Shown: one piece after another, positions 16,615 through 25,840 of the stretch
How positions within the stretch are numbered: the stretch's first letter is position 1
Layout: every line of letters starts with the position of its first letter
NCBI RefSeq assembly: GCF_000482545.1
Contig: NZ_KI519454.1
Location: 1,302,001-1,366,000, forward strand
Source of the DNA: Arthrobacter sp. 35W
Lineage (GTDB): Bacteria; Actinomycetota; Actinomycetes; Actinomycetales; Micrococcaceae
DNA length: 64,000 bases
Reading direction: 5' to 3'
Notes under the pieces: model-generated
The model's database searches: none
The model's input: the letters and a program-made list of their open reading frames with translations, nothing else
Told to the model about the DNA's origin: nothing
Program-made: the position numbers and the translations under genes

Positions 16615-18126
16615 TTAGTTGGGTTCGCGGCCGGTGCTGCGGAACCACTCGAAGGCGACGCTGCCCCGGGTGGCGAAGACGCCGGCGACCCGTCCGGTGA
16701 AGGAGGCGGCGGTTTCGGCCGAGAGGTAGCGTCCGTCCAGTTCGGCAAGTGTCAGGGCCTCGCCGTCAATGACGGCCTGCAGCGCGATGGTGTCCGAACT
16801 CAAGTGGCCGAAGCCGGTGCCGTGGCCGGGCTGGCGGGTTTCGATGCGCAGTTCCACGGGGGAGTCCGGCACGGGGTGCGTCCAGGTCTGTTCGATCGAG
16901 GCGATCCGCGCCCGGGCCGTGACGGTGGTCCCGCTGAGCTCGATGGAATAGTGGTGCGCCTCGTCGTAGCGGACGGCCAGGCCACCGGCACTGCCCGGGT
17001 GCGCGGTGGATCCGGCGTCCACCAGGGCTGAGATGGTCTCCACCTGGTACTGCTGGCGGCGGCCGAGGAAGGCCGGGCGGGGATCGTCCAGCCCCGAACC
17101 GTCGCCGGCAAGGGTGAGAACGCCGGGGTTCTTCGCCGTCGACGCGAACGTGCCGGGGAAGCGCCGCACGGCGATCCAGCCGCCGTCGAGCTCGTCGGTG
17201 GCGAAGCCGTCCTCGAAACTGCCGCCCCCGGGCCGCGGGTTCAGGATGACGGGCTCGACGACGGGCCAGCCGTCCTCCCACGTGACAGGGGTGATGAAGG
17301 TTTCACGGCCCAGGGCGGAGAAGGCCCGGGTCATGCCCCTGGGCCGCATGCCCAGCAGCACCATGGCCCAGCCGCCGTCGGGCGTCTGCACGAGGTCCCC
17401 ATGCCCGGTGTTCTGGATGGGCCGCTCGGTGCTGCGGGCGCTGAGGATGGGATTGGCCGGGTTGCCCTCGAAAGGTCCGGCGGGGGAGGTGCCGCGGGCG
17501 ATGCTGACGCTGTGGCCGCGCTCGGTGCCGCCCTCGGCGATCATCAGGTACCAGTACCCGCCGTGCTGGTAGAGGTGCGGGGCCTCGGGGAACATCAGCC
17601 CGGTGCCGGACCAGATGCTGCGCGGTTCCTCCAGGGCCTTGCCCGTGGCCAGATCGACGCGGACCTGGAGGATGCCGCCGTGTTCCGCGGCGTTCCCGGT
17701 GACGGTGTCCAGCCCTGAGTACGTCAGGTACGTGGTGCCGTCCCCATCCCAGGCCAGATCCTGGTCGATGCCCACGGCGCCCTCGATGGCCAGTCCGTCG
17801 CTCCACGGACCCGCCGGATTGGTGGCGGTGAACACCAGGGTTCCCCGGCCCATGGCGTCGGTGACGGCAACGTAGAACAGCCCATCGTGGAAGCGGATGG
17901 TGGGTGCCCAGGCGCCGCCGAGCGTGGGCACGTCCCGGGAATCGAGCTGGCCTTCACGGTCCACCACGTGGCCGATCCTGCTCCAGGAGTGCAGGTCGGT
18001 GCTGTGGTAGACGGGGATGCCGGGCAGGTATTCGAAAGTCGAGGTGGCCAGGTAGTAGTCCGCTCCCACCTTGACGATGCTGGGGTCCGGGTTGAAGCCG
18101 GGGATCAGGGGGTTGGGCAGGCTCAT
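16615..18126 (-). CDS. Glycoside hydrolase family 43 (beta-xylosidase/alpha-arabinofuranosidase type)
   Basis: 503-aa five-bladed propeller enzyme. The catalytic base Asp14 is in PGFNPDPS, the pKa-modulating Asp in IDQDLAWDGDG (about 121-123), and the acid Glu181 in LMFPEAPHLY. A C-terminal beta-sandwich (about 310-500, starting at EDGFATDELDGGW) is typical of GH43 subfamilies acting on xylo- or arabino-oligosaccharides. The ATG overlaps the GH3 stop (ATGA), with GGAAGGAA upstream. No signal peptide, so it acts on imported oligosaccharides. In this locus it may trim pentoses from apiose-containing glycans; specificity is not readable from sequence. Confidence 0.88.
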   Translation of the reverse strand: MSLPNPLIPGFNPDPSIVKVGADYYLATSTFEYLPGIPVYHSTDLHSWSRIGHVVDREGQLDSRDVPTLGGAWAPTIRFHDGLFYVAVTDAMGRGTLVFTATNPAGPWSDGLAIEGAVGIDQDLAWDGDGTTYLTYSGLDTVTGNAAEHGGILQVRVDLATGKALEEPRSIWSGTGLMFPEAPHLYQHGGYWYLMIAEGGTERGHSVSIARGTSPAGPFEGNPANPILSARSTERPIQNTGHGDLVQTPDGGWAMVLLGMRPRGMTRAFSALGRETFITPVTWEDGWPVVEPVILNPRPGGGSFEDGFATDELDGGWIAVRRFPGTFASTAKNPGVLTLAGDGSGLDDPRPAFLGRRQQYQVETISALVDAGSTAHPGSAGGLAVRYDEAHHYSIELSGTTVTARARIASIEQTWTHPVPDSPVELRIETRQPGHGTGFGHLSSDTIALQAVIDGEALTLAELDGRYLSAETAASFTGRVAGVFATRGSVAFEWFRSTGREPN

Positions 18127-20654
18127 AGGGTTCCTTCCTGGGTGGAGATGCTGATGGTGGTCTTCAGCGGCAGTTCCGTGACGGAGGTGCCGATGCGAAG
18201 GGTGTAGCCGCCGGGTTCGTAGACCCACCCGTTGTCCCAGTAGGCCAGCAGCCGGGTGGGGATGTCCAGCACGGCCGTGGTGGTTTCGCCGGCCGCCGCC
18301 CAGACGGGCGTGGAGGCAACGAGCCAGCGGACGGGGCGGTCGACGGCGGAGTCGGCGCGTTCGGCGTAGACCTGGACCACCGTCTTGCCGGAACGGGCGC
18401 CGGTGTTGGCCAGGGCCACCACCACGGCGGAGGTGCCGCCGGGTTCCGCCACCGCCGGGGCGTCCACGGAATCAAGCGTCCACTGCGTGTAGCCGAGTCC
18501 GAAGCCGAATTCATAGGCCGGTGTTGCCCCGGCCTTCAGCCAGGCGCGGTAGCCGATGTGGATCCCCTCGTCATAGACCAGCGTGCCGTCGGCGGCGGGG
18601 GTGACGTTGATGACCGGGACGTCCTCCTGGGTGGCCGGCCAGGTGGTGGGCAGCCGCCCGCCGGGCTCGACGGCGCCGGTAAGGATGTCGGTGAGGGCGC
18701 GGCCAAATTCCTGCCCGCCGAAGTAGCCAATCAGGGTCGCGGCCACCTCGCCGCGCCAGGGCATCAGGACCGGGGCGCCGGAGTTCACGACGACGATGGT
18801 GCGCGGGTTGGCCGCGGCAACGGCGTGGACCAGCCGGTCCTGCAGTCCGGGCAGGTCCAGGGAGGTCCTGTCGTAGCCTTCGGATTCCACCCGGGAATTG
18901 GTCCCCACGACCACGACGGCAACATCGGCGCCGCGGGCCGCCGCAACGGCCTCGGCGATGAGTGCCTCGGGGCTGCTGTTGTCCGCCTCGATGCCGATGG
19001 TGATGCTCAGGGCGTTGGCAAGGGCGCCGGTGCGGTCGCTGGTGTCGAGTTCGACGACGACGTCCAGCGGGACGCCGGCCACGGCCGCCACCTCCACGGA
19101 GGCCGAGGGTGGTGCCAGGAACGCCGCGCCCAGATCGGTGCCGGTGGCCACGATGGTGGCTTCGCGCCGCAGGACGCCGTCGACGAAGATCCGCCCGGTG
19201 CCCACGGTGGAGAAGCCCAGACGGATGGTCCCGGTTTCCTCAGGGGTGTAGATGGTGCGGAATTGGACCAGGGCCGAGGACAGGATGGGTGCGTCCCCGC
19301 CAAACCAGACCAGTGCTGTGGAGCGGCGGTCTTCGGCGAAGAGCTCCTCGCCCCCCGCGCCAAGGAACCGAACGCGCAGTCCGGGGCCGCCGGAGACGGG
19401 GTTGGCCAGCTGCTCCAGGGGGAGTTCGGCAATGCCTTCCTGGACCACGGCCCCCACGCTGTAGGAGACCTTGTCAACGCCAAAGGCGGAGCGGATGCCA
19501 TCAAGGGGGGTGACGATCCGTTCGGGGACGACCGTTGCGGATCCGCCGCCCTGGGTGCGGGCGTACCGGGCGTTGTGCCCGATGACGGCAATGCGGGGGG
19601 CCGCTGCCGGATCCAGCGGCAGCACGCCGTCGTTCTTGACCATCACGGTCCCGGCGGCCGAGGCCTCGCGGGCGAAGGCGATGGGGTCCTCGCGGTCCAG
19701 CGGCTCGGCCTGGACGGCGTCGAAGCCCTCCAATGCACCGACCCGCGCGGCGAGCTGCAGGATGCGCAGCACCTTGCGGTCGATGCTGGCCTCGGCCACC
19801 TCGCCGGCGGTGACGGCTGCGACCAGCGCCTCGCCCCACGGCCCTGCCGGGCCCGGCATGACCAGATCCTGGGAGTGGTTGGCGCTGTTGATGCTGCGCA
19901 CGGCCGTCCAGTCGCTGATGACGACGCCGTCGAAACCCCACTCGGAGTTCAAGGGCGTTTCCAGCAGTTCGTTTTCGGTGGCGGTGGCTCCGTTGATCGA
20001 GTTGTAGGCGCTCATGACCAGCCACGCCTTGGACTCGACAATGGCCTTTTCAAAGGCGAGCAGGTACAGCTCGCGCAGCGGCCGCTCGCCGACCCGGACA
20101 TCCACTGTGAAACGGTCGGTCTCGGAATCGTTGGCCACGTAGTGCTTCGGGGTGGCGCCCACGCCGTTGCGCTGCACGCCGGAGACGTAGGCGGCGGCGA
20201 GTTCGGCCGTCAGGACGGGATCCTCGCTGAAGGCCTCGAAGTGCCGCCCGCCCAGCGGGGAGCGGTGCAGGTTGATGGTGGGGCCCAGGACGACGTCGAC
20301 GCCCTTGCGCCGCGCCTCGACGGCGGACGCGGCACCGAGGCGGTCCGCCATGGCAGGATCCCAGCTCGAGCTGATGGCAGCCGCGGAGGGGAAGTTCATG
20401 GAGGGGTGGCGTTCGTCCCAGACCTCCCCGCGGACCCCGGTGGGGCCGTCCGAGACCAGCATGCGGCGAAGGCCGATCTTCGCCATGGGCCACGTGGTCC
20501 AGAAGTCGCGGCCGGTCAGCAGCTGCACCTTCTCCTGGAGGGTGAGCTCGGCCAGCAGCGAGGCCAAGCGCGCTTCGGTGGAGAGGTGCTCGGCGGTGGT
20601 GGTGTTCAAGGCGGTGGTCCCGTCGGTGGTGGAAGGAGAAGTTGCGATGCTCAT
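18123..20654 (-). CDS. Glycoside hydrolase family 3 beta-glucosidase with PA14-like insert
   Basis: 843-aa cytoplasmic beta-glycosidase. An N-terminal GH3 barrel (about 25-330) has the KHY motif (170-172) and nucleophile Asp248 in GVVISDW. The alpha/beta sandwich begins about 375 (AGTVMVKNDGVLPL), is interrupted by a PA14-like beta domain (about 440-580) and resumes at EAVAAARGADVAVVVVG. A fibronectin-III-like C-terminal domain (about 745-840) follows. The start ATG 20654 overlaps the GH1 stop (ATGA); a longer in-frame upstream reading is only the antisense shadow of GH1. PA14 inserts in GH3 enzymes usually shape the aglycone site, consistent with plant glucosides as substrate. Confidence 0.92.
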   Translation of the reverse strand: MSIATSPSTTDGTTALNTTTAEHLSTEARLASLLAELTLQEKVQLLTGRDFWTTWPMAKIGLRRMLVSDGPTGVRGEVWDERHPSMNFPSAAAISSSWDPAMADRLGAASAVEARRKGVDVVLGPTINLHRSPLGGRHFEAFSEDPVLTAELAAAYVSGVQRNGVGATPKHYVANDSETDRFTVDVRVGERPLRELYLLAFEKAIVESKAWLVMSAYNSINGATATENELLETPLNSEWGFDGVVISDWTAVRSINSANHSQDLVMPGPAGPWGEALVAAVTAGEVAEASIDRKVLRILQLAARVGALEGFDAVQAEPLDREDPIAFAREASAAGTVMVKNDGVLPLDPAAAPRIAVIGHNARYARTQGGGSATVVPERIVTPLDGIRSAFGVDKVSYSVGAVVQEGIAELPLEQLANPVSGGPGLRVRFLGAGGEELFAEDRRSTALVWFGGDAPILSSALVQFRTIYTPEETGTIRLGFSTVGTGRIFVDGVLRREATIVATGTDLGAAFLAPPSASVEVAAVAGVPLDVVVELDTSDRTGALANALSITIGIEADNSSPEALIAEAVAAARGADVAVVVVGTNSRVESEGYDRTSLDLPGLQDRLVHAVAAANPRTIVVVNSGAPVLMPWRGEVAATLIGYFGGQEFGRALTDILTGAVEPGGRLPTTWPATQEDVPVINVTPAADGTLVYDEGIHIGYRAWLKAGATPAYEFGFGLGYTQWTLDSVDAPAVAEPGGTSAVVVALANTGARSGKTVVQVYAERADSAVDRPVRWLVASTPVWAAAGETTTAVLDIPTRLLAYWDNGWVYEPGGYTLRIGTSVTELPLKTTISISTQEGTL

Positions 20655-22087
20655 GCGGTGGCCCCCGCGGTGGAGCGGGCCGGGCGGACGCCGTCCTGCT
20701 GGGCGGCGATCATGCCGCCGTACCAGTGGGCGCTCTGTTTGGGGATGCGCCGCTGGGTGCCGTAGTCGACAAACACCAGGCCAAAGCGCTTGTCGTACCC
20801 CTCGGCCCACTCGAAGTTGTCCATGAAGGACCAGGCGAAGTAGCCGCGGACGTCAACGCCGTCGGCGATGGCCTCGCCCACGGCGGAGATGTAGCCGCGC
20901 AGGTAGTGGATGCGCTCCGTGTCGCGGACCTCGCCGTTCGGATCGACGTAGTCGTGCAGGGTGATGCCGTTTTCCGTCACGTACAGGGGGAGGCTGGTGT
21001 ACTCGGACGCCACGCGCTTCAGCACTGTCTTCAGTGCCTCGGGCGTATCGGACCAGCCGAACGAGGACGGCGTAGGGCGGACATGCTGCCAATTGGGGGT
21101 GCCGGTGTCGTCCCCGGCGGCGACCAGCATATTGGTGTAGTGGTTGATGCCGGCAAAATCACCGGGCGCGGAGATCAATGCCAGATCCCCGGGTTGGACG
21201 AGGTCGCCTCCGCCGGCACCCTCGCCCGTGGCGGTCAGCCCGTACTGGCCGTAGGCGGCAACGGTGGAGTCCGCGTAGCGGCCCCGGTAGACGGGGTCCA
21301 GGAAGATCCTGTTGCTGACGGCGTCCCAATGCTCGGTGGCCAGCCGGTCTGCCTCGGACTGTGTGGCAGGGTTCAGATTGCCAATGATGTTGGTGATGCC
21401 CACCTTGGCCTCCGGCCGGCGCTCCCGGAACGCGGCCAGGGCCAGCCCGTGGGCGAGCAGCAGGTGGTGCGCTGCGCGGACGGCCAGCCTGTCGTCCTTG
21501 CTGCCCGGTGCCTGCATGCCCCAGGAGTGGCCCAGGAAGGCCGCGCACATCGGCTCGTTGATGGTGATCCAGTGCTCCGCCAGATGGCCCAGGGCATCGG
21601 CGACGAGCCCGGCATAGTCGCCAAAACGGGAGGCCGTGTGCCGTGCCGGCCAGCCGCCGTCGTCCTGCAGCGGCTGCGGCAGGTCCCAGTGGTACAGCGT
21701 GACGTAGGGGGTGATGCCCCGGGCGGCGCAGCCGGCCAGCAGGTTCCGGTAGAAGGCGACGCCCTCGGGATTGAGCGGGCCGGTGCCGGTGGGCTGCAGG
21801 CGCGACCAGGACAGGGACAACCGGTAGGAGGGGATGCCGAGCTCTGCCATGAGGTCGAGGTCCCCCTCCCAGCGGTGGTAGTGGTCGCAGGCAATGTCCC
21901 CGGTGTCGCCGTGGATGGTGGTTCCGCTCTGGTGGGAGAAGCTGTCCCAGATGCTGGGCCCGCGGCCGCCCTCGGCGACGGCGCCTTCGATCTGGTACGC
22001 CGCAGTGGCGACGCCCCAGGCAAAGCCGGCGGGGAAGGTGGCACGGGCGGAGAGTTCTGGATGTGCTGTGGTGGAGGCCTGCGTCAT
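20651..22087 (-). CDS. Glycoside hydrolase family 1 beta-glucosidase
   Basis: 478-aa retaining beta-glucosidase. Family signatures: FAWGVATAAYQIEG at 22-35, acid/base Glu178 in TINEP, HYTNM loop, nucleophile Glu372 in YVTENG, and the substrate-binding FAWSFMDNFEWAEGY. It opens the glycosidase block 48 bp after the ABC ATPase stop and overlaps the GH3 start. No signal peptide, so cytoplasmic. A likely role is hydrolysing the glucose unit of imported plant glycosides (for example the glucoside core of apiin after apiose removal), which is inference. Confidence 0.93.
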   Translation of the reverse strand: MTQASTTAHPELSARATFPAGFAWGVATAAYQIEGAVAEGGRGPSIWDSFSHQSGTTIHGDTGDIACDHYHRWEGDLDLMAELGIPSYRLSLSWSRLQPTGTGPLNPEGVAFYRNLLAGCAARGITPYVTLYHWDLPQPLQDDGGWPARHTASRFGDYAGLVADALGHLAEHWITINEPMCAAFLGHSWGMQAPGSKDDRLAVRAAHHLLLAHGLALAAFRERRPEAKVGITNIIGNLNPATQSEADRLATEHWDAVSNRIFLDPVYRGRYADSTVAAYGQYGLTATGEGAGGGDLVQPGDLALISAPGDFAGINHYTNMLVAAGDDTGTPNWQHVRPTPSSFGWSDTPEALKTVLKRVASEYTSLPLYVTENGITLHDYVDPNGEVRDTERIHYLRGYISAVGEAIADGVDVRGYFAWSFMDNFEWAEGYDKRFGLVFVDYGTQRRIPKQSAHWYGGMIAAQQDGVRPARSTAGATA

Positions 22088-22135
22088 GCGCTCGCCTTTC
22101 GTGTGGTGGGAAGCTGGGGGCCGGGCGGGGGAGTG

Positions 22136-22996
22136 CTAGGCCACGCCGGCCTGGAGGTCCTGCTGGTGCTGCAGGTCAAGGAGCCGGAGCCTGTCGGCCC
22201 GGTGCCTGGCCTGCCGGTCCGGATCCGGGATCGGCGCAGCCATGAAGAGCCGCTGCGTGTAAGGGTGCTCGGGGGAGCCGGTGACCTGGTCGCCGTCGCC
22301 CCATTCCACGATCTCGCCGTGGTACATCACCGCCACACGGTGGCTGAGGTGCCGGACGACGGCGAGGTCGTGCGAGACGAAGAGGTAGGCGACGCCCGTC
22401 CGCTCCTGGATCTCGATGAACAGGTCCATGACCCGGGCCTGGGTGGAAAGGTCCAACGCCGAGACGGGCTCGTCGCAGACGATCAGCTTCGGGTCCAGGG
22501 CCAGGGCGCGCGCGATGGCGACACGCTGGCGCTGTCCGCCGGAGAACTCCCGGGGCAGGCGCTGGGCCGCGTCCTGCGGCAGCCGCACCTGGTCCAGCAG
22601 CTCGGCAACGCGCCTGTTGGCCGCCTGGCGCTCCACCTTGCGGACGGTCAGCGGCTCAACCAGGATCTGCTCGATGGTCATGGAGGGGTTCAGCGAGGTG
22701 TAGGGATCCTGGAAAACCACCTGGATTTCATGGCTGAGCTCCCGGCGTTGGGCCCGGGTGGCCTGGGAGATCTCCTGGCCGCGGTACTTGATGCTGCCGC
22801 CGGTGACGGGGGCCAGCCCCAGCACGGCCCGGCCCAGGGTGGTCTTGCCGGACCCTGATTCACCCACCAGGCCCACAGTTTCGCCCGGACGGATGTCCAG
22901 CGATACACCCTTCAGTGCCTTGAACGGCTCCTTGCGGAACCCTTTCAGCGGATATTCGACGACGACGTCCCTGACGTCCAGCAGTGTGTCGTTCAC
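22136..22996 (-). CDS. Oligopeptide/oligosaccharide ABC transporter ATPase (DppF/OppF type)
   Basis: 286-aa ATPase. Walker A GESGSGKTT, Q-loop VVFQDPYTSLNP, signature FSGGQRQR, Walker B LIVCDEPVSALD and H-loop VSHDLAVV are all intact. The C-terminal oligopeptide/dipeptide extension (PEHPYTQRLF) is present. The GTG start 22996 overlaps the upstream fusion gene by GTGA; the long N-terminal extension seen further upstream is a shadow of that gene. It is the second nucleotide-binding subunit of the importer and pairs with the ATPase half of the fused protein. Confidence 0.92.
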   Translation of the reverse strand: MNDTLLDVRDVVVEYPLKGFRKEPFKALKGVSLDIRPGETVGLVGESGSGKTTLGRAVLGLAPVTGGSIKYRGQEISQATRAQRRELSHEIQVVFQDPYTSLNPSMTIEQILVEPLTVRKVERQAANRRVAELLDQVRLPQDAAQRLPREFSGGQRQRVAIARALALDPKLIVCDEPVSALDLSTQARVMDLFIEIQERTGVAYLFVSHDLAVVRHLSHRVAVMYHGEIVEWGDGDQVTGSPEHPYTQRLFMAAPIPDPDRQARHRADRLRLLDLQHQQDLQAGVA

Positions 22997-24828
22997 AGCG
23001 TCACTCCTGAGAGGGTGTTGGGGGTTCCGGTGTTCAGCGGACTGTTCTTGAGAGCTCCACGCGGGGCAGTGTCCTCCAGGATCGCGTCGAGCAGTTGGCG
23101 GGTGTAGGGGTGGCCGGCATTGTTGAAGATGGCCCGGACGGGACCGGTCTCCACCACGCGGCCCGTCTGCATCACAGTCACGCTGTCGCACAGATCCGCC
23201 ACGACACCGAAGTTGTGCGTCACCAGGATCACGCCCATCTGCAGCTCGTCCTGGAGTTCACGCAGCAGGTTCAGAACCTCGGCCTGCACCGTGACATCCA
23301 GGGCCGTGGTGGGCTCGTCAGCAATGAGCAGATCCGGCTGGCAGGACACGGCGCCGGCAATCAACACACGCTGGGCCATGCCGCCGGAGATTTCATGCGG
23401 ATAGGCGTTGAAGGTGCGTTCCGGGTTGGGGATGCCCACCTTCGCCAGCAGGGCCAGCGCACGCTCGCGGGCCTCGGCCTTGGAGATGCCCAGGCACACC
23501 CGCATCGGTTCCATGAGCTGGCTGCCGATGGTGAACGCGGCGTCCAGGTTGGACATCGGTTCCTGGGGGATGTAGGCGATCCGCTTGCCGCGGACCTTCG
23601 TCATCTCCTTCTCGCTCAGCTGGGCCAGGTCCTCGTCGTCGAAGATGATCGAGCCGCCGGTGACACGCCCGCCCTGCGGCAGGAGGCGCAGGATGGAGAA
23701 GGCAGTCTGGGTCTTGCCGGAGCCCGATTCACCGACCAGGCCATGGACCTCGCCGCGGCGGACCCGCAGGTTCACGTGGTTGACCACATGCGAGGTGGAG
23801 CCGTCCGCCTGGTCGTAGCCGACGCCCAGTCCGATGACCTCCAGCAGGATGCCGCCGGCTGAACCTGTGGTCTCCTCGGGGTGGATGACGGCGGCGTCGC
23901 CGCGCTTGGCGGTTGCCTCCGCCTCGTCGGCGGCCGCCGAGGAGGCACGCTTGCGGCGTTTGGCCGGCCCGCGGCTGCGCTCGAGTTCATCACGCATGGC
24001 GTTGGCCAGCAGGGTCAGGGCAACGCAGACGGCGCCGATCACTAGTGCGGGCCAGAGGACCAGGGTGGGGGACTTGTACAGGTTGATGAAGCCTTCGTTG
24101 AGCATGCTGCCCCAGGTGGGGATGTTCATGTCGCCCAGGCCCAGGAATTCCAGGCCGGCCTGGATCGCGATGGCAATGCCCAGGACCATGGCGGACTGGA
24201 TGATGACGGGCGCCCGCACCACGGTGAGGATGTGCCGGCCGATGATCCGGACGTCGCTGAGACCCGAGACCCGTGCAGCGTCAACGTAGAGCTCGTTGTG
24301 GACGGCCGTGACGGAGGCGTACACCAGCCGGAAAAAGGCGGGCGAGAGCAGGATGCCGAAGATCATCATGGACAGCCACATCGACGGGCCCAGGACGGCG
24401 CGGGCCGCCAGCAGCACCACCATGCCCGGCAGTGCCATCAGCAGGCCGGTGAGCCAGGAGGACACGGAATCAAACCAGCCGCCGTAGTAGCCGGCGACCA
24501 GCCCGCCCGTGACACCCAGCAGCACTGCCACGGCGAGGGCCACCAGGGCGCCGGCAAGGCTGAACTGGCCGGCAAACAGCAGCCGGCTGAAGACGTCGCG
24601 TCCGGCACTGTCCGCCCCGAGCAGGTGCTCGGATCCGGCCTTGGCCAGCACCGACTGCAGATCGGCCGTGTTGGGATCGTGGGAGGCAAGCAGCGGTGCC
24701 AGCACCGAGGCGAGGGCCACGAGGAACAGGACCAGCAGGGAGGCCGCACCGGTGGGGTGCGCGAGGAGCCTGCGGAACAGGGGGACCTTGGCCGCCGGGG
24801 TGGGCAGCGCTGTGGGGGTATCGATCAT
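22993..24828 (-). CDS. Fused ABC permease-ATPase (DppC-DppD fusion)
   Basis: 611-aa bifunctional subunit. Residues 1-285 are a DppC-type permease: an N-terminal segment with LLAHPTGAASLL, six predicted helices, and the EAA loop around YVDAARVSGLSDVRIIGRHIL. A charged, Ala-rich linker (about 285-325) leads to an ABC ATPase (about 330-600) with GESGSGKTQ, IAYIPQEPMSNLDA, ISGGMAQR and LLIADEPTTALD. Such fusions recur in actinobacterial peptide/glycoside importers. Start and stop overlap its neighbours by 4 bp on each side. No catalytic residue appears lost. Confidence 0.92.
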   Translation of the reverse strand: MIDTPTALPTPAAKVPLFRRLLAHPTGAASLLVLFLVALASVLAPLLASHDPNTADLQSVLAKAGSEHLLGADSAGRDVFSRLLFAGQFSLAGALVALAVAVLLGVTGGLVAGYYGGWFDSVSSWLTGLLMALPGMVVLLAARAVLGPSMWLSMMIFGILLSPAFFRLVYASVTAVHNELYVDAARVSGLSDVRIIGRHILTVVRAPVIIQSAMVLGIAIAIQAGLEFLGLGDMNIPTWGSMLNEGFINLYKSPTLVLWPALVIGAVCVALTLLANAMRDELERSRGPAKRRKRASSAAADEAEATAKRGDAAVIHPEETTGSAGGILLEVIGLGVGYDQADGSTSHVVNHVNLRVRRGEVHGLVGESGSGKTQTAFSILRLLPQGGRVTGGSIIFDDEDLAQLSEKEMTKVRGKRIAYIPQEPMSNLDAAFTIGSQLMEPMRVCLGISKAEARERALALLAKVGIPNPERTFNAYPHEISGGMAQRVLIAGAVSCQPDLLIADEPTTALDVTVQAEVLNLLRELQDELQMGVILVTHNFGVVADLCDSVTVMQTGRVVETGPVRAIFNNAGHPYTRQLLDAILEDTAPRGALKNSPLNTGTPNTLSGVTL

Positions 24829-25766
24829 GACAAGCGAACTTTCGGATTGAGCCAGCCCTGGGCCAGGTCGATGATGAGGTTGACGGTGACGACGAGGGCG
24901 GCGGTGGCCACGACGACGCCCATCACCACCGGGATGTCGCCCTGGCCGGTGGCGGCTACGGTGATCTGCCCCAGGCCAGGCAGGGCGAAGATCTGTTCAA
25001 CGATGACGGCGCCGCCGAGCAGGCCTATGAACTGCACGGCTAGGACAGCCAGTGCGGGGCCGCCGGCATTGCGCAGCACGTGCTTGTAGACAACGCGGTT
25101 GAAGGACAGCCCCCTGGCGCGGAGCGTGCGGACGTAGTCCTGGCGGAGCGCATCGATCAGGGATCCGCGGACCTGCTGGACAACGGCGGCAATGGCGCCG
25201 ATGGAGAGGGCGATGATCGGCAGCGTGACTGTCGACGCCCAGCCGGCGAACGACGTCGTGATGGGGATGTAGCCGGTGGCCTTGAACCACTTCAGGTTCA
25301 GCGCAAACAGCGACACGAGCCCGAGCGCAATGAGGAATCCCGGGATGGCGAAGCCCAGGACGCCGACAAACTGGACCACGCGGTCCACCCAGCCGCGGCG
25401 GACGGCGGCCCAGACGGCGATGACAACGGAGACCACTGCCGAGATGATGGTGGCCCCGAGGACCAGGGAGATGGTCACCGACATCCGGGTGCTGACGCCG
25501 GTGCTGACCAGCTGGCCATTGAACCAGGACCGGCCAAGGTCCCCGGTGACGGCATGGGTGAGCCAGCTCCAGTACTGCAGGACCAGCGGCCGGTCCAGGC
25601 CCAGCTCGTGGGCCTTCAGCGCCACCTGGGCTTCGCTGGCCGTGGGGCCCACGATGCGGCGGGCGATGTCGCCGCCGCCTGCATAGAGCAGCAGGTAGGC
25701 AACGGTGGTAATAACGAACAAAAGGAGGACGCCGGAGAGCAGGCGCCGCAGCACGAATCGGTACAT
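24825..25766 (-). CDS. ABC transporter permease (DppB type)
   Basis: 313-aa membrane protein. It has a long first helix after MYRFVLRRLLSG, a periplasmic segment with GLDRPLVLQYWSWL, and five further helices. The cytoplasmic EAA motif is YVRTLRARGLSFNRVVYKHVLRN, with the end ALPGLGQ typical of DppB. ATG 25766 is preferred over an upstream TTG because AAGGA lies 7 bp before it. It partners with the fused permease half to form the translocation pore. It is separated from the binding-protein gene by a strong hairpin. Confidence 0.92.
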   Translation of the reverse strand: MYRFVLRRLLSGVLLLFVITTVAYLLLYAGGGDIARRIVGPTASEAQVALKAHELGLDRPLVLQYWSWLTHAVTGDLGRSWFNGQLVSTGVSTRMSVTISLVLGATIISAVVSVVIAVWAAVRRGWVDRVVQFVGVLGFAIPGFLIALGLVSLFALNLKWFKATGYIPITTSFAGWASTVTLPIIALSIGAIAAVVQQVRGSLIDALRQDYVRTLRARGLSFNRVVYKHVLRNAGGPALAVLAVQFIGLLGGAVIVEQIFALPGLGQITVAATGQGDIPVVMGVVVATAALVVTVNLIIDLAQGWLNPKVRLS

Positions 25767-25791
25767 CGACAATTCCTTAGGGAGTTCCTGA

Positions 25792-25835
25792 AGCTGCGGG
25801 GCGGGGCCGCTGGTGTGCGGCCCCGCCCCGCAGCT
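25792..25835 (-). terminator. Intra-operon hairpin between binding protein and permease genes
   Basis: Perfect 19-bp inverted repeat (AGCTGCGGGGCGGGGCCGC and its complement) with a 6-nt loop, placed 5 bp after the binding-protein stop and 26 bp before the permease start. It lacks a T-tract. Such hairpins commonly reduce downstream transcription or protect the upstream mRNA, giving more binding protein than permease. Confidence 0.75.
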
Positions 25836-25840
25836 GTCCG

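Noticed and set aside
18558-20765. 735-codon plus-strand open frame
   Set aside because: Antisense shadow of the GH3 gene, whose motifs and overlaps are unambiguous.
20642-22858. 738-codon plus-strand open frame
   Set aside because: Antisense to GH1 and the ABC ATPase; no recognisable family.
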